From: Treponema sp.
GTDB lineage: Bacteria; Spirochaetota; Spirochaetia; Treponematales; Treponemataceae
NCBI GenBank assembly: GCA_017645785.1
Contig: JAGCNW010000016.1
Location: 186,001-250,000, forward strand
Reading direction: 5' to 3'
Length of the DNA stretch: 64,000 bases
Positions 16,611 to 25,239 of the stretch are shown here, one piece after another. The notes under the pieces are model-generated. The model made no database searches and was not told where the DNA came from. It saw only the letters and a program-made list of their open reading frames with translations. The position numbers were made by a program, and so were the translations under genes. Every line of letters starts with the position of its first letter. The stretch's first letter is position 1.

Positions 16611-17090
16611 TTACTTTACTTCGGCTGGAGCGTCTTGCGGGGCGTTTTCAAAGCGCGGGCCCTTGCGCGGGCGCTCTTTGCGCGGGCCGCATCCAGCTTT
16701 GCCGTCGTGGTGATGGCGCTTGTGGAATTTGGGGCCAAAGTGGGGGCGGCCAATTTGGTCGGCCATGTAAATGTGGCTTCCTTTGAAGAAGAAGCAAAAG
16801 CCTTTGCAGTCGGCTTGCATCGCTTTGAGCGCGGCCAAGCGCGCGTCGGCCCATTCCTGCGTGACCATTTTTGCCTTGACTTGCGCGTCAAGCAAAATCT
16901 TGTAGCTTTGAACTTCCGCGTCGTGATAGGCCTTAAGGTCGGCGTCGGAGGGCTTTTCAAATTTTGGCGGCTCTCTAAAGTTGGGCGCGTTCTTTGCGTC
17001 GGCGTTTTTTCCCTTGGCGCTGGGTTGGGCAAAAGTTCCCGCCGCGGCGACGAGGGCGATGGCGGCGATGATGATTCCTGTCTTTTTCAT
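16611..17090 (-). CDS. His-rich secreted protein, DUF2680/Spy-like
   Basis: A protein of 159 residues with a signal peptide (cleavage after FAQ near residue 22). The middle has a helical hairpin, 'LLDAQVKAKMVTQEWADARLAALKAMQADC', which resembles the 'GxITQxQADxxLA' repeat of DUF2680 proteins and loosely the LTxxQ helices of Spy/CpxP. The C-terminal third is rich in His, Lys, Arg and Gly (KFHKRHHHDGKAGCG), a likely metal-binding tail. AAGGAG lies 6 bases before the ATG, and a stem-loop capped by seven A occupies the leader just upstream. It is transcribed away from a response regulator-kinase pair, the arrangement of cpxP with cpxRA, so it may be a target of that pair; this is inference. Confidence 0.55.
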   Translation of the reverse strand: MKKTGIIIAAIALVAAAGTFAQPSAKGKNADAKNAPNFREPPKFEKPSDADLKAYHDAEVQSYKILLDAQVKAKMVTQEWADARLAALKAMQADCKGFCFFFKGSHIYMADQIGRPHFGPKFHKRHHHDGKAGCGPRKERPRKGPRFENAPQDAPAEVK

Positions 17091-17186
17091 ATTAAACTCC
17101 TTGGAGCGGGCCGTTTTTTTAGCGGCTCTTTCGCTCCTAAAATAAAGATTTCCTGCTCCTTACACTTTTATTATCGAATTTACTTG

Positions 17187-17202
17187 TGTCAAAGGTGTGA
17201 CA
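17187..17202. promoter_or_regulatory. Possible operator between the His-rich protein and the two-component system
   Basis: An inverted repeat TGTCA-N6-TGACA lies in the divergent intergenic region. On the minus strand it overlaps a TTGACA hexamer (17191-17186 region) of the His-rich protein gene. OmpR-type regulators more often use direct repeats, so this is only a candidate. Confidence 0.3.
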
Positions 17203-17262
17203 TTTTGAAAGTTCCTTAAAAAAAGATATGGCGGAATTTTTTCTTTGTGTTATAATAATGAC

Positions 17263-17937
17263 ATGAAAATTTTAATCGCCGACGACACTGAACAAATCGT
17301 AAAGGTGCTTTGCGCCTACGCTCAAAAGGAAGGCTATGAGCCGACCGCCGCGCATGACGGGCAAGAGGCCTTGGACTATTTTGAAAAAATAAAATTTGAC
17401 ATGGTCTTGCTTGACGTGATGATGCCAAAGGTTGACGGCTTTGAGGTTTGCAAGCAAATCAGAAAGTCTTCCAACGTTCCGATAATAATGGTCACCGCGC
17501 GCGGCGAAGACTTTGACAAAATTATGGGTTTGGACATCGGCGCCGACGACTACATCGTAAAGCCTTTTTCGCCGCAAGAAGTTATGGCGCGCATTCGCTG
17601 CATTTTGCGCCGCTCCAATCCCGCGGGCGCGGTAGAAAAAAAATTACGCGCGAAAAACCTTTCGCTTGACTTGGATGGCGGAACGGTATTTATCGGCGAC
17701 AAAAACATTCCCATTACAAAAAAAGAATTGGAAATGCTGGAACTGTTTTTGCAAAACCAAAACCAAGTTTTTTCGCGCGAGCAGCTTTTGAACAATATTT
17801 GGGGAATGGACTACGACGGCGACGCGCGCACTGTTGACCAACACATAAAACGCTTGCGCGCAAAGTTGGACGCGGTTCCGCATGAAGGTTGGAAAATCAC
17901 CACAGTTTTTGGAACGGGGTACAAATTTGAAAGCTAA
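17263..17937 (+). CDS. OmpR-family response regulator
   Basis: A protein of 224 residues. The receiver domain has the acidic pair at residues 7-8 (IADD), the phospho-acceptor Asp51 in 'LLDVMMP', the Thr of 'MVTARG' and the Lys of 'DDYIVKPF'. The C-terminal winged helix (residues 130-224) contains 'LTKKELEMLELFLQNQNQVFSREQLLNNIWG' and 'RTVDQHIKRLRAKL', typical OmpR/PhoB DNA-binding. The ATG at 17263 is chosen because the receiver fold starts there; TATAAT at 17251-17256 leaves only 6 bases, so the mRNA should be leaderless. It overlaps the histidine kinase gene by 11 bases. Confidence 0.92.
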   Translation: MKILIADDTEQIVKVLCAYAQKEGYEPTAAHDGQEALDYFEKIKFDMVLLDVMMPKVDGFEVCKQIRKSSNVPIIMVTARGEDFDKIMGLDIGADDYIVKPFSPQEVMARIRCILRRSNPAGAVEKKLRAKNLSLDLDGGTVFIGDKNIPITKKELEMLELFLQNQNQVFSREQLLNNIWGMDYDGDARTVDQHIKRLRAKLDAVPHEGWKITTVFGTGYKFES

Positions 17938-19456
17938 GATTTCGGCAAAACTATTTTTGTTTTTCTTGACGGCGCTTTTGTTGGCCACGGCGGTGACAGG
18001 CGGCTTGTTTTGTTTTTTAATCGCGCGCCACACGACGGCCATTTTTAAAAACGATTTGACTCGACGGGCGCAAGTAATGTCGCGCACGCTTTCGCGCATT
18101 TACGAAATGTCTTCGGGAAACCACAGACGAAATCCGGTTTTCGCTATCCGCAACTTGCATGAAATTTCTTTGGCCGACGTGTGGCTTATCGACCAAAACA
18201 TGAACGTGGTTACGATGGCCGGGCACGGAATACCGCCGAGGCCTCCGCGCGACAAAAATAGTTCTCAAGACCAAAACGCGCCGCGGAATGAAAATTCTTT
18301 TCAAGACCAAAACGCGCCGCAGCCGATGGAAGAAACAAAATTGCCGCCAGGCGCGGACGAGGTGCTAAAAAAAGCCTTTGCGGGCGAAGCGTCCGTGACC
18401 GAAGTTTTTAATCCTGTTTTGGAGAGAAAGTCGCTTACCGCGGCCACGCCGGTTTACGAGCGCGAAAGCCAGAACGTCGTTTGGGTTTTGCTTTTGCATT
18501 CTCCGATTGTCGGTTTGCGAGAGGCGATTTTGCAAAGCGTTCGTATTTTGGCTGGCAGCGCGGCTTGCGCTTTTTTGCTTGCCCTTTTGGCTGCGGCGCT
18601 TTTGAGCCGTTCCTTTACAAAGCCAATAGAAAAAATGAACGGCGCGGCGAAAGAATTGGCCAAGGGAAACTATTCTATAAAGACCGGCGTAAAAGACAAA
18701 AACGAGTTGGGCGAACTCGCCGCAACTTTGGACGCGCTCGCCGCGCAGCTTAAGGACGCCAGCGAAGAAAGCGCTCGATTGGAAAACATGCGCCGCGACT
18801 TTATAGCCAACGTTTCGCACGAGCTTAGAACGCCGGTGACTGTCATCCGCGGCTCGCTTGAAGCGCTTGTTGACGGCGTGATTTCCGCTCCCAAGGATGT
18901 CGCCGAATACCAAGACCAAATGTTAAAGGAAACGATTCACTTGCAGCGTTTGGTCAACGACTTGCTGGAGCTTTCGCGCTTGCAAACCGCGGGCTTTAAA
19001 ATCGAAAAGGAACCTTTTGACGTAAAGGAAGCCGCCGCCGAAGCCGCAAATGCGATTCAAAAAGCGGCCGCCGCAAAAAACGTTTCGATAAAAGTTGAGC
19101 GGACTGAAGGCCCAAAAATAATCCAAGGAGACGGCGGCCGCGTTCGCCAAATGTTCATGACGATTTTGGACAACGCCGTAAAGTTTTCGCCAGAGGGCGG
19201 CGAGGTTGTGATGCAAATCGGTGGCGACGAGATTACTGTGACCGACGGCGGAAGCGGAATCAGCGCGGAGGATTTGCCGCATATTTTTGAGCGCTTTAAA
19301 AAAGAGTCGTCGGAACGGAACAAGGGAGGAAGCGGTTTGGGCCTTGCGATCGCGCGCGAAATCGCCGCCCGCCATAATTTTGTTTTGTCCGCGCAAAGCC
19401 CGGTAAGGCATGACGACAAATGGCCAGGCTCAAAGTTCACTTGTAAATTGCAATAA
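17927..19456 (+). CDS. Sensor histidine kinase paired with the OmpR-type regulator
   Basis: A protein of 509 residues from the TTG at 17927, which follows GGAACGGGG and overlaps the regulator stop; an ATG at 17882 is an alternative start. First membrane segment at about residues 8-30, then an extracytoplasmic sensor of about 170 residues with a Gln/Asn/Pro-rich insert holding two copies of QDQNAP, second membrane segment around residues 190-215, HAMP, HisKA with the phospho-acceptor His298 in 'FIANVSHELRTP', and an HATPase domain with N box 'FMTILDNAVKFSPEGG', 'VTDGGSGI' (G1) and 'GGSGLGLAIA' (G2). The ligand is unknown; the neighbouring secreted His-rich protein suggests envelope or metal stress. 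Confidence 0.9.
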   Translation: MKAKISAKLFLFFLTALLLATAVTGGLFCFLIARHTTAIFKNDLTRRAQVMSRTLSRIYEMSSGNHRRNPVFAIRNLHEISLADVWLIDQNMNVVTMAGHGIPPRPPRDKNSSQDQNAPRNENSFQDQNAPQPMEETKLPPGADEVLKKAFAGEASVTEVFNPVLERKSLTAATPVYERESQNVVWVLLLHSPIVGLREAILQSVRILAGSAACAFLLALLAAALLSRSFTKPIEKMNGAAKELAKGNYSIKTGVKDKNELGELAATLDALAAQLKDASEESARLENMRRDFIANVSHELRTPVTVIRGSLEALVDGVISAPKDVAEYQDQMLKETIHLQRLVNDLLELSRLQTAGFKIEKEPFDVKEAAAEAANAIQKAAAAKNVSIKVERTEGPKIIQGDGGRVRQMFMTILDNAVKFSPEGGEVVMQIGGDEITVTDGGSGISAEDLPHIFERFKKESSERNKGGSGLGLAIAREIAARHNFVLSAQSPVRHDDKWPGSKFTCKLQ

Positions 19457-19478
19457 AAAAATGTAAAATAATTGGCAA

Positions 19479-20753
19479 ATGAAGGCGCGAGGGCGAATCG
19501 GATTTTTATTTTTTGTCTTTTCTCTTTTTATGGCGGCAAATCTTTTTTGCCAAGAAAATGGCCAGGTTCAAGACCCAAAAAGCGCGGAACAAGATTTTTC
19601 GGCGCTTTCAATAGTTCAGTTTGACATAAGCGGATTAAAGCGCACAAAACGTTCCTACATGGATGGCATCTTAAACCAGTTTTTGCAAAAGCCCGCGAGC
19701 GAGCAAACTTTAAAAGGAATAGAAACGGTTTTGCAAGCGCAAAATTTATTTGACGAAATTAAAGTGAGCGCGCGGCCGCTGGACGGAACAAGCGCCGCGG
19801 TTGACATTTCGTTCAAGGAAAAGTGGACGATTTTGCCAATGCCAATCGGCTATTACACCGGCGACACTTATGGCGCGGGCCTTTTTATAATGGATATGAA
19901 CGCTTTTGGCCGGCACTGCATGGCGGCAATTGGCGGCATGTATTCTTCAAACGGTTTTTTTGCCGCAGGAGTTTTCCAAAAGCCGCCGACGCAAAAGGGA
20001 GACCTTGGTTTTTCTGTCGCGGGAAACTTTTCCAAAGGCAAGCGCGATTTTGCAAATTCAAAAAATTACTGGGTCTTTGGCTACAAGAGCGTCTACGCCG
20101 GCGCGACCGCAAAGGTTTTGTTCAAGCCCACAAATTCCACCTCATTAAGCGTGGGCGGAGGTTATTCTTTTTTTAATCCGATAGACTCGCCGAATGTCCA
20201 GCGACGCAATCAATGGAGCGTTGACGCTTCTTGGGGAGTGTCGTCGTCGTCGTGGAATGGATTTTTTTTGAGCGTGAATTCTTTTAGCGTTGGCGGAGAG
20301 TTTTTGTTTTCCGACGTAGCCGAGCAAACCTTTGCGCAAACGCTGAGCTTTAGCGGCGAGGTTCAGCAGCCGATTTTCGATCGCGTCCGCCTTATAACCG
20401 GCGCGCGCGGATTTGTTTCCAACAATCTTTTAAGGACAAATTTTGTGGGCCGCGGAAAGTCCGGCGTGACGCTGCTTCCGAGCGCTTTTATGACCGACCA
20501 AATTTTTGGCTTTTTGACGGGCTTTGAAGCCGCGATCATCAAAGCAAATTTTGGAATTCTTTCTGTCTATGGCCTTTACGAAGTGGCTTTGGCCCGCGAG
20601 CTGAACAATTCGATTTATTTGTGCACGGGTCCCGAGGCGGGAGTTAGGCTTTATTTGGCAAAGCTTGCTTTTCCCGCGTTTGCTATGGGAGCGTCTTACA
20701 ATGTCAACGAGAACCGCTTCCAATACAGCTTTTCGGGCGGAGCGAGTTTTTAA
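19479..20753 (+). CDS. BamA/Omp85-like outer-membrane protein with one POTRA-like domain
   Basis: A protein of 424 residues with a signal peptide (ANLFCQ, cleavage near residue 25). Residues 45-115 form a POTRA-like domain: 'IVQFDISGLKRTKRSYMDGIL', 'GIETVLQAQNLFDEIKVSAR', 'AAVDISFKEKWTILPMP'. The rest is a beta-barrel rich in aromatic and small residues, with strand pairs ending in a terminal 'FQYSFSGGASF' that closes in Phe as in the Omp85 family. The canonical BamA has five POTRA units and about 800 residues, so this is a short relative, like the single-POTRA forms found in spirochaetes and Bacteroidetes. TAAAAT ends 9 bases before the ATG and there is no RBS. The partner it helps export or insert is unknown. 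Confidence 0.68.
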   Translation: MKARGRIGFLFFVFSLFMAANLFCQENGQVQDPKSAEQDFSALSIVQFDISGLKRTKRSYMDGILNQFLQKPASEQTLKGIETVLQAQNLFDEIKVSARPLDGTSAAVDISFKEKWTILPMPIGYYTGDTYGAGLFIMDMNAFGRHCMAAIGGMYSSNGFFAAGVFQKPPTQKGDLGFSVAGNFSKGKRDFANSKNYWVFGYKSVYAGATAKVLFKPTNSTSLSVGGGYSFFNPIDSPNVQRRNQWSVDASWGVSSSSWNGFFLSVNSFSVGGEFLFSDVAEQTFAQTLSFSGEVQQPIFDRVRLITGARGFVSNNLLRTNFVGRGKSGVTLLPSAFMTDQIFGFLTGFEAAIIKANFGILSVYGLYEVALARELNNSIYLCTGPEAGVRLYLAKLAFPAFAMGASYNVNENRFQYSFSGGASF

Positions 20754-20814
20754 TTTTTTGCTGGAAAAATTCCAATATGCGTGATACAATAGAAAAAACG
20801 CGCAGGGAGGAAAT

Positions 20815-21564
20815 ATGGCGGAACGCTCTTGGTTTGAAAATGAATCCTTTTGGAAAAATTACGGACCGATTATGTTTGACGCTCCTAGATGGGCGGAGGC
20901 TCCAGGCGTCGCTGAAGCGGTTTGCAAAATCGCTGGCTTGTCAAAGGGCAGTTCCGTTTTGGACGCGGGCTGCGGACCGGGACGCATCAGCATCGAGCTT
21001 GCCTTGCGCGGCCTAAAAGTCACAGGCGTGGACTTGATTCAGTCCGAACTGGACGCGGCAAAAGAAAGCGCCGCCGACGAAAAAGTAAAAATCGAATGGA
21101 TAAAAGACGACCTGCGAACCTTTGTCAGCAAAAAAAAGTTTGACGCGGCGATCAACCTTTACACGTCGTTTGGCTACTGCGACACGATAGAAGAGGACAT
21201 CCAGATTTTGCGCCACATCGCCGACTGCGTTAAGGACGGCGGCTTTTTTATCCTTGAATGCGTAAGCCGCGAAACCGCGATCAAGTACTGGACCGAAGGA
21301 GAATGGTTTGAGCGCGCCGGCATGACCGTTCTTACCAAGTTCACAGTAGAGGGAGCGTGGGAAGGCCTTCGCTCCAAGTGGACCCTGCTGGGCAAAGACG
21401 GCGGCCGCATCGAGCATGAATACGTCCAGCGCCTCTATTCCGCGGTGGAACTAAAGCGCCTAATTTTGGCCAGCGGCTTTAAGAGCGCGGAGATATACGG
21501 CGGCTATAACTTTGAGCCTTACAACCAAAACATGAGCACGATGGTTATTGTGGCCAGGAAATAA
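20815..21564 (+). CDS. Class I SAM-dependent methyltransferase
   Basis: A protein of 249 residues. Motif I is visible at residues 45-58 (VLDAGCGPGRISIELA), followed by 'VTGVDLIQSELDAAK' with the acidic residue that binds the ribose of SAM, motif II 'DAAINLYTSFGYCDTIEED' and 'VKDGGFFILECVSRE'. The general fold is that of small-molecule or lipid methyltransferases (methyltransf_25/11); 'TSFGYF'-like residues recur in a subfamily of unknown substrate. GGAGG lies 5 bases before the ATG and a TGGAAA-17-TACAAT promoter ends at 20790. It is a monocistronic unit followed by the ABC operon, which has its own promoter. Confidence 0.82.
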   Translation: MAERSWFENESFWKNYGPIMFDAPRWAEAPGVAEAVCKIAGLSKGSSVLDAGCGPGRISIELALRGLKVTGVDLIQSELDAAKESAADEKVKIEWIKDDLRTFVSKKKFDAAINLYTSFGYCDTIEEDIQILRHIADCVKDGGFFILECVSRETAIKYWTEGEWFERAGMTVLTKFTVEGAWEGLRSKWTLLGKDGGRIEHEYVQRLYSAVELKRLILASGFKSAEIYGGYNFEPYNQNMSTMVIVARK

Positions 21565-21638
21565 ACAAGGCGCTAGAATTCCTTCCTCAAATTCACTATA
21601 ATATTCTTCGCTTTTTACAAAAAAGTAAGGAATATTAT

Positions 21639-22586
21639 ATGAAAAAAATCGCATTTGTTGCGGCAGCCCTCGCGGCTTTGACGTTGTTTTCTTCATGCCA
21701 GAAGAAAGAAAAGAAAGTAAAGATTGGCGTAATCCAATTGGTTGAGCACCCCGCCTTGGACAAAAACTACCAGGGCTTTGTTGACGGACTTAAGGACGCA
21801 GGTTTCGTTGACGGACAGAACATTGAGATTGACTACGAGAACGCCCAGGGCGAGCAGGCCAACTGCGTCACAATTGCCCAAAAATTGGTCAATGACCGCT
21901 GCGACTTGATTTTTGCAATCGCCACTCCCGCCGCGCAGGCCGTTGCCAACATGACAAGCGAGATTCCGATTTTGGTTTCTTCTGTAACAGATCCCAAAAC
22001 AGCCCAGTTGGTTGAGTCAAACGAAAAGCCCAACACAAACGTTTCGGGAACTTCAGACTTGACTCCCTGCGCCGCGCAAATCGCCTTGCTCAAGCGCTTG
22101 CTTCCCAGCGCCAAAAAAGTTGCCGTTCTCTTTTGCTCAAGCGAAGAGAACTCCCGCTTCCAGGCAAACTTGGCCGAGGCCGCTTGCAAAAAAGAAGGCC
22201 TTGATTTTGTTGAAGCCACAGTTTCAAACACAAACGAAGTTCAGCAAGTTGTTCAGAGCTTGGTCGGAAAAGTTGACGCGATCTACGCTCCCACAGACAA
22301 CATGATAGCCTCTTCTATGGCCACTGTCGCTCTCGTGACAACGCCCAACAAGATTCCCGTAATTTGCGGAGAAGAGGGAATGGTTTCTGGCGGCGGCTTG
22401 GCCACTTATGGAATCAACTACTACGAGCTTGGCTTGCAGACAGCAAAGATGGCCGTAGAGATTTTGAAGGACGGAAAGAAGCCCGCCGACATGCCGATTC
22501 AGTATTTGGAAAAGTGCGACTTTAGCTACAACAAGGAAGTCGCCGACGAATTGGGAATCGAGATTCCCGCTGATTTGATAAAGTAA
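21639..22586 (+). CDS. ABC transporter substrate-binding lipoprotein (TrpX/YtxM-like, PF04392)
   Basis: A protein of 315 residues. A lipobox (FSSC) near residue 19 shows that it is a lipoprotein tethered outside the cytoplasmic membrane. The family is recognised from 'KIGVIQLVEHPALDKNYQGFVDGLKDAGF', 'LIFAIATPAAQAVANMT', 'PILVSSVTDPKTAQLV' and 'PTDNMIASSM', the usual blocks of the tryptophan/tyrosine-type periplasmic binding proteins. It is followed by a permease and an ATPase, so the three form one importer. A TATAAT box lies at 21597 and the leader has an AATATTC/GAATATT inverted repeat that places the RBS near a hairpin. The substrate is probably an aromatic amino acid or related nucleoside; not proved by the sequence. 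Confidence 0.88.
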   Translation: MKKIAFVAAALAALTLFSSCQKKEKKVKIGVIQLVEHPALDKNYQGFVDGLKDAGFVDGQNIEIDYENAQGEQANCVTIAQKLVNDRCDLIFAIATPAAQAVANMTSEIPILVSSVTDPKTAQLVESNEKPNTNVSGTSDLTPCAAQIALLKRLLPSAKKVAVLFCSSEENSRFQANLAEAACKKEGLDFVEATVSNTNEVQQVVQSLVGKVDAIYAPTDNMIASSMATVALVTTPNKIPVICGEEGMVSGGGLATYGINYYELGLQTAKMAVEILKDGKKPADMPIQYLEKCDFSYNKEVADELGIEIPADLIK

Positions 22587-22587
22587 T

Positions 22588-22710
22588 GTCATTGCCCGAC
22601 TTGATTGCCAGCGCTCGCAAGAGCGCAGTTGAATAAAATTCAACTAGCAAAACAAAGTATCGGGCAATCTTTTAAGAAAGATGTCCGGGTCAAGCCCGAA
22701 CATGACACAC
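22588..22710. repeat. Mosaic palindromic repeat within the ABC operon
   Basis: Ends ATTGCCCGA (22590) and TCGGGCAAT (about 22662) form an inverted pair around two inner hairpins (GCGCTC..GAGCGC and GTTGAAT-AAA-ATTCAAC). A second module, 22677-22708, reads AGATGTCCGGGTCAAGCCC and is present as its reverse complement at 47116-47149. The same two modules occur at 47.0-47.15 kb in inverted order. It lies between the binding-protein and permease genes. Confidence 0.8.
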
Positions 22711-22721
22711 GGAGGAATTAT

Positions 22722-23723
22722 ATGCCGCCATTTGTAGCGTCGATGCTTGGAGCCGCCAGCCAGGGAATTCTCTGGGGAATCATGGCGCTTGGAGTTTACA
22801 TCACATTCAAAATCTTGGACTTTGCCGACATGACCGTTGACGGCTCCTTTGCTTTGGGCGGCTGTTCTTGCGCGATTTTGATCAGCGGAGGAATGAATCC
22901 TCTGCTGGCGCTTGTGATCGCGATTTTTGCCGGAATGATTGCCGGCGCGATTACGGGCCTCCTCCACACTAAATTGAACATTCCCGGAATCCTCGCGGGA
23001 ATCCTTATGCAGCTCGCGCTTTACTCAATCAACTTGCGCGTTTTGGGCGGGCCCAACAAGCCGCTCGCCCGCGCCGACAAAACAATAATGACTTACATCA
23101 GCGACATCTTTGGCTTGGCAAAAAAATTCAGGGACATGGCTTCCACCTGGACAAGCCTCATCGCCGGCCTCATTTTTGTGGTGGCCGTGATTGTCGCTCT
23201 CTACTGGTTCTTTGGAACCGAAATCGGAAGCTCCATCCGCGCCACGGGCAACAACGCCCGCATGAGCCGCGCGCAGGGAATCAACACCGACAACATGAAG
23301 TTGCTTGCCCTTATGATAAGCAACGGCTTGGTCGCGCTTAGCGGCGGCTTGGTAATGCAGCAGCAGCGCTTTGGCGACGTCAGCATGGGAATCGGAACGA
23401 TTGTAATCGGTCTCGCCTCAATCATCATCGGCGAAGTTTTCTTTGGCCAGAAATTTTCATTCTGGGTCCAGCTGCTTGGCGTCGTGATTGGTTCCGTCAT
23501 ATACCGCTTGATCATCGCGGTGGTCTTGCAGTTGGGAATGAAGACTCAGGACATGAAATTGTTCAGCGCGATAATCGTCGCCTTCGCCCTCTCGCTCCCT
23601 GTTCTTAAAAAGAAATTTAGCAAACGAAAAATAATTGTGGCCAATCCGCCCAACGACTCTTTTGTAGCGGAGAACGTTTCAAAAACCGACGACGCTCTTT
23701 TGGGAGGAAACCAGAATGCTTGA
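22722..23723 (+). CDS. ABC transporter permease
   Basis: A protein of 333 residues, with about eight to nine membrane segments. The start is set at the ATG at 22722 because GGAGG lies 7 bases before it and the upstream open frame is the repeat. 'ADMTVDGSFALGGCSCA' near the N-terminus and 'GNNARMSRAQGINTDNMKLLALMISNGLVALSGGLVMQQQ' are blocks of the BPD_transp_2 family (branched-chain amino-acid and Trp-type importers); the latter holds the cytoplasmic coupling helix. It lies between the binding protein and the ATPase and overlaps the ATPase gene by 8 bases. It forms the channel of the importer, probably as a homodimer. Confidence 0.9.
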   Translation: MPPFVASMLGAASQGILWGIMALGVYITFKILDFADMTVDGSFALGGCSCAILISGGMNPLLALVIAIFAGMIAGAITGLLHTKLNIPGILAGILMQLALYSINLRVLGGPNKPLARADKTIMTYISDIFGLAKKFRDMASTWTSLIAGLIFVVAVIVALYWFFGTEIGSSIRATGNNARMSRAQGINTDNMKLLALMISNGLVALSGGLVMQQQRFGDVSMGIGTIVIGLASIIIGEVFFGQKFSFWVQLLGVVIGSVIYRLIIAVVLQLGMKTQDMKLFSAIIVAFALSLPVLKKKFSKRKIIVANPPNDSFVAENVSKTDDALLGGNQNA

Positions 23724-24510
23724 AGTACGACACGTTTCAAAAACATTCAACCCCGGACAAATAACCGAACGCAGGGCGCTCAAAGACGTAAGCCTCAAGA
23801 TGAACGACGGAGACTTCGTCACGGTAATCGGCGGAAACGGAGCGGGAAAATCAACCCTGCTCAACCTTATCGCCGGAGTGCACACTTGCGACGCCGGTTC
23901 AATTTTGCTTGACGGAAACGATTTGACTTTTGTAAAGGAACACAAGCGCGCAAAATATTTGGGCCGTGTTTTCCAAGACCCTATGTTGGGAACTTGCGCC
24001 AACATGCAGATAGAAGAAAACTTGGCTCTTGCCTACAGGCGCGGAAAGCAGCGCACCCTGGCGTGGGGAATTACCCAGAAGGAGCGCGTCTTGTTCAGGG
24101 AAGCCTTGGCCAAGCTTGAATTGGGCTTGGAAGACCGCATGACCGCAAAAGTAGGCTTGTTGAGCGGCGGCCAGCGCCAGGCCTTGACCCTTTTGATGGC
24201 TGTTTTGCAAAAGCCCAAGCTCCTGCTTTTGGACGAACACACGGCCGCCCTTGACCCCAAGACCGCCAAAAAAGTTTTGGAGCTTACGGAATTTTTTGTC
24301 CAGCGCGACGGCCTTACAACCTTTATGGTCACCCACAACATGCGCGACGCGATCCGCTATGGAAACCGCTTGATAATGATGCTTGACGGAAAAATCGTCT
24401 TCGAAGTGAGCGGCGAGGAAAAGAAAAAGCTTGAAGTGAAGGACTTGCTTGAGCGCTTTAGCGTCCACCAGGGCGAAGACACTTTGAGCGACAAAATGCT
24501 TTTGTCCTAG
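23716..24510 (+). CDS. ABC transporter ATP-binding protein
   Basis: A protein of 264 residues, standard for an ABC ATPase. Walker A is GGNGAGKST (residues 39-47), the signature motif is 'LLSGGQRQAL', Walker B 'LLLLDEHTAALDP' and the switch His is in 'MVTHNMRDA'. In Walker B 'LLDEH' the catalytic Glu is present. It energises the permease encoded just upstream, whose stop it overlaps by 8 bases; the start is preceded by TGGGAGG. This completes the three-gene uptake operon. Confidence 0.93.
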   Translation: MLEVRHVSKTFNPGQITERRALKDVSLKMNDGDFVTVIGGNGAGKSTLLNLIAGVHTCDAGSILLDGNDLTFVKEHKRAKYLGRVFQDPMLGTCANMQIEENLALAYRRGKQRTLAWGITQKERVLFREALAKLELGLEDRMTAKVGLLSGGQRQALTLLMAVLQKPKLLLLDEHTAALDPKTAKKVLELTEFFVQRDGLTTFMVTHNMRDAIRYGNRLIMMLDGKIVFEVSGEEKKKLEVKDLLERFSVHQGEDTLSDKMLLS

Positions 24511-24534
24511 CCAAAATATGCCGAAAATAAAACT

Positions 24535-25239
24535 ATGAAAAAGTCAGTTTTATTTTTGGCGGTTTTCGCCTTCGCTTTTTTGGCTCGCGGCGCCTTCGCC
24601 TCGAACAACATAACGCTTTACAAGAACAGCGCTGTGGCGTCTTATTACGCCGACAAGTATCACGGGCGCAAGACTTCCAACGGCGAAATCTTCAATATGT
24701 ACGACTTGACCGCCGCGCACAAGACGCTCCCCTTTAACACAAAAGTAAAAGTCACAAACCTTTCCAACGGAAAGTCGGTCGTCGTCCGCATAAACGACCG
24801 CGGCCCCTTTATCAAAGGCCGTGAAATCGACTTGTCAAAAGCCGCCGCCGTAAAAATCGGCATGGTTAAAAGCGGAACGGCAAAAGTAAGCCTAGAAATC
24901 ATTGGCGGACCCAACGCTTTGGCCCAAAATTCTTCGCAAGGCCAAAAGGCTGGCGCCTCGGACGTTCCAAGCGCGTCTGACTTTGCAAAGAGCGCGGAAG
25001 CCCTAAACTATGACCGCTGGAACATACAGCTTGGCGCCTTTTCGTCCAGAAAGAACGCCTCCCTTTTTGCCGCCGACGCCCAGGCCGCGGGCCTAAAGCA
25101 TTTGGCCTACCAAACGACCAAGAGCGGCGTTGTTCGCGTAATCATAAAGGATTTGCCTACAGAAAAAGTTCAGCCCACCTTGAACGCCTTGGAAAAGAAA
25201 GGCTATAAAGACTACCTTGTCCGCGCCAGAAAAGAATAG
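24535..25239 (+). CDS. rlpA: RlpA-like septal protein with SPOR domain
   Basis: A protein of 234 residues. Signal peptide (residues 1-22), then the double-psi beta-barrel (residues 30-125): '[43 protein letters not shown]' and '[24 protein letters not shown]', the RlpA hallmark with the His and Asp that in Pseudomonas RlpA serve lytic cleavage of stem-peptide-free glycan. After a linker the last 75 residues are a SPOR domain ('[28 protein letters not shown]'), which binds denuded peptidoglycan at the division site. No lipobox is visible. No clear RBS. The downstream transporter gene overlaps its 3' end by 23 bases. Confidence 0.88.
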   Translation: MKKSVLFLAVFAFAFLARGAFASNNITLYKNSAVASYYADKYHGRKTSNGEIFNMYDLTAAHKTLPFNTKVKVTNLSNGKSVVVRINDRGPFIKGREIDLSKAAAVKIGMVKSGTAKVSLEIIGGPNALAQNSSQGQKAGASDVPSASDFAKSAEALNYDRWNIQLGAFSSRKNASLFAADAQAAGLKHLAYQTTKSGVVRVIIKDLPTEKVQPTLNALEKKGYKDYLVRARKE

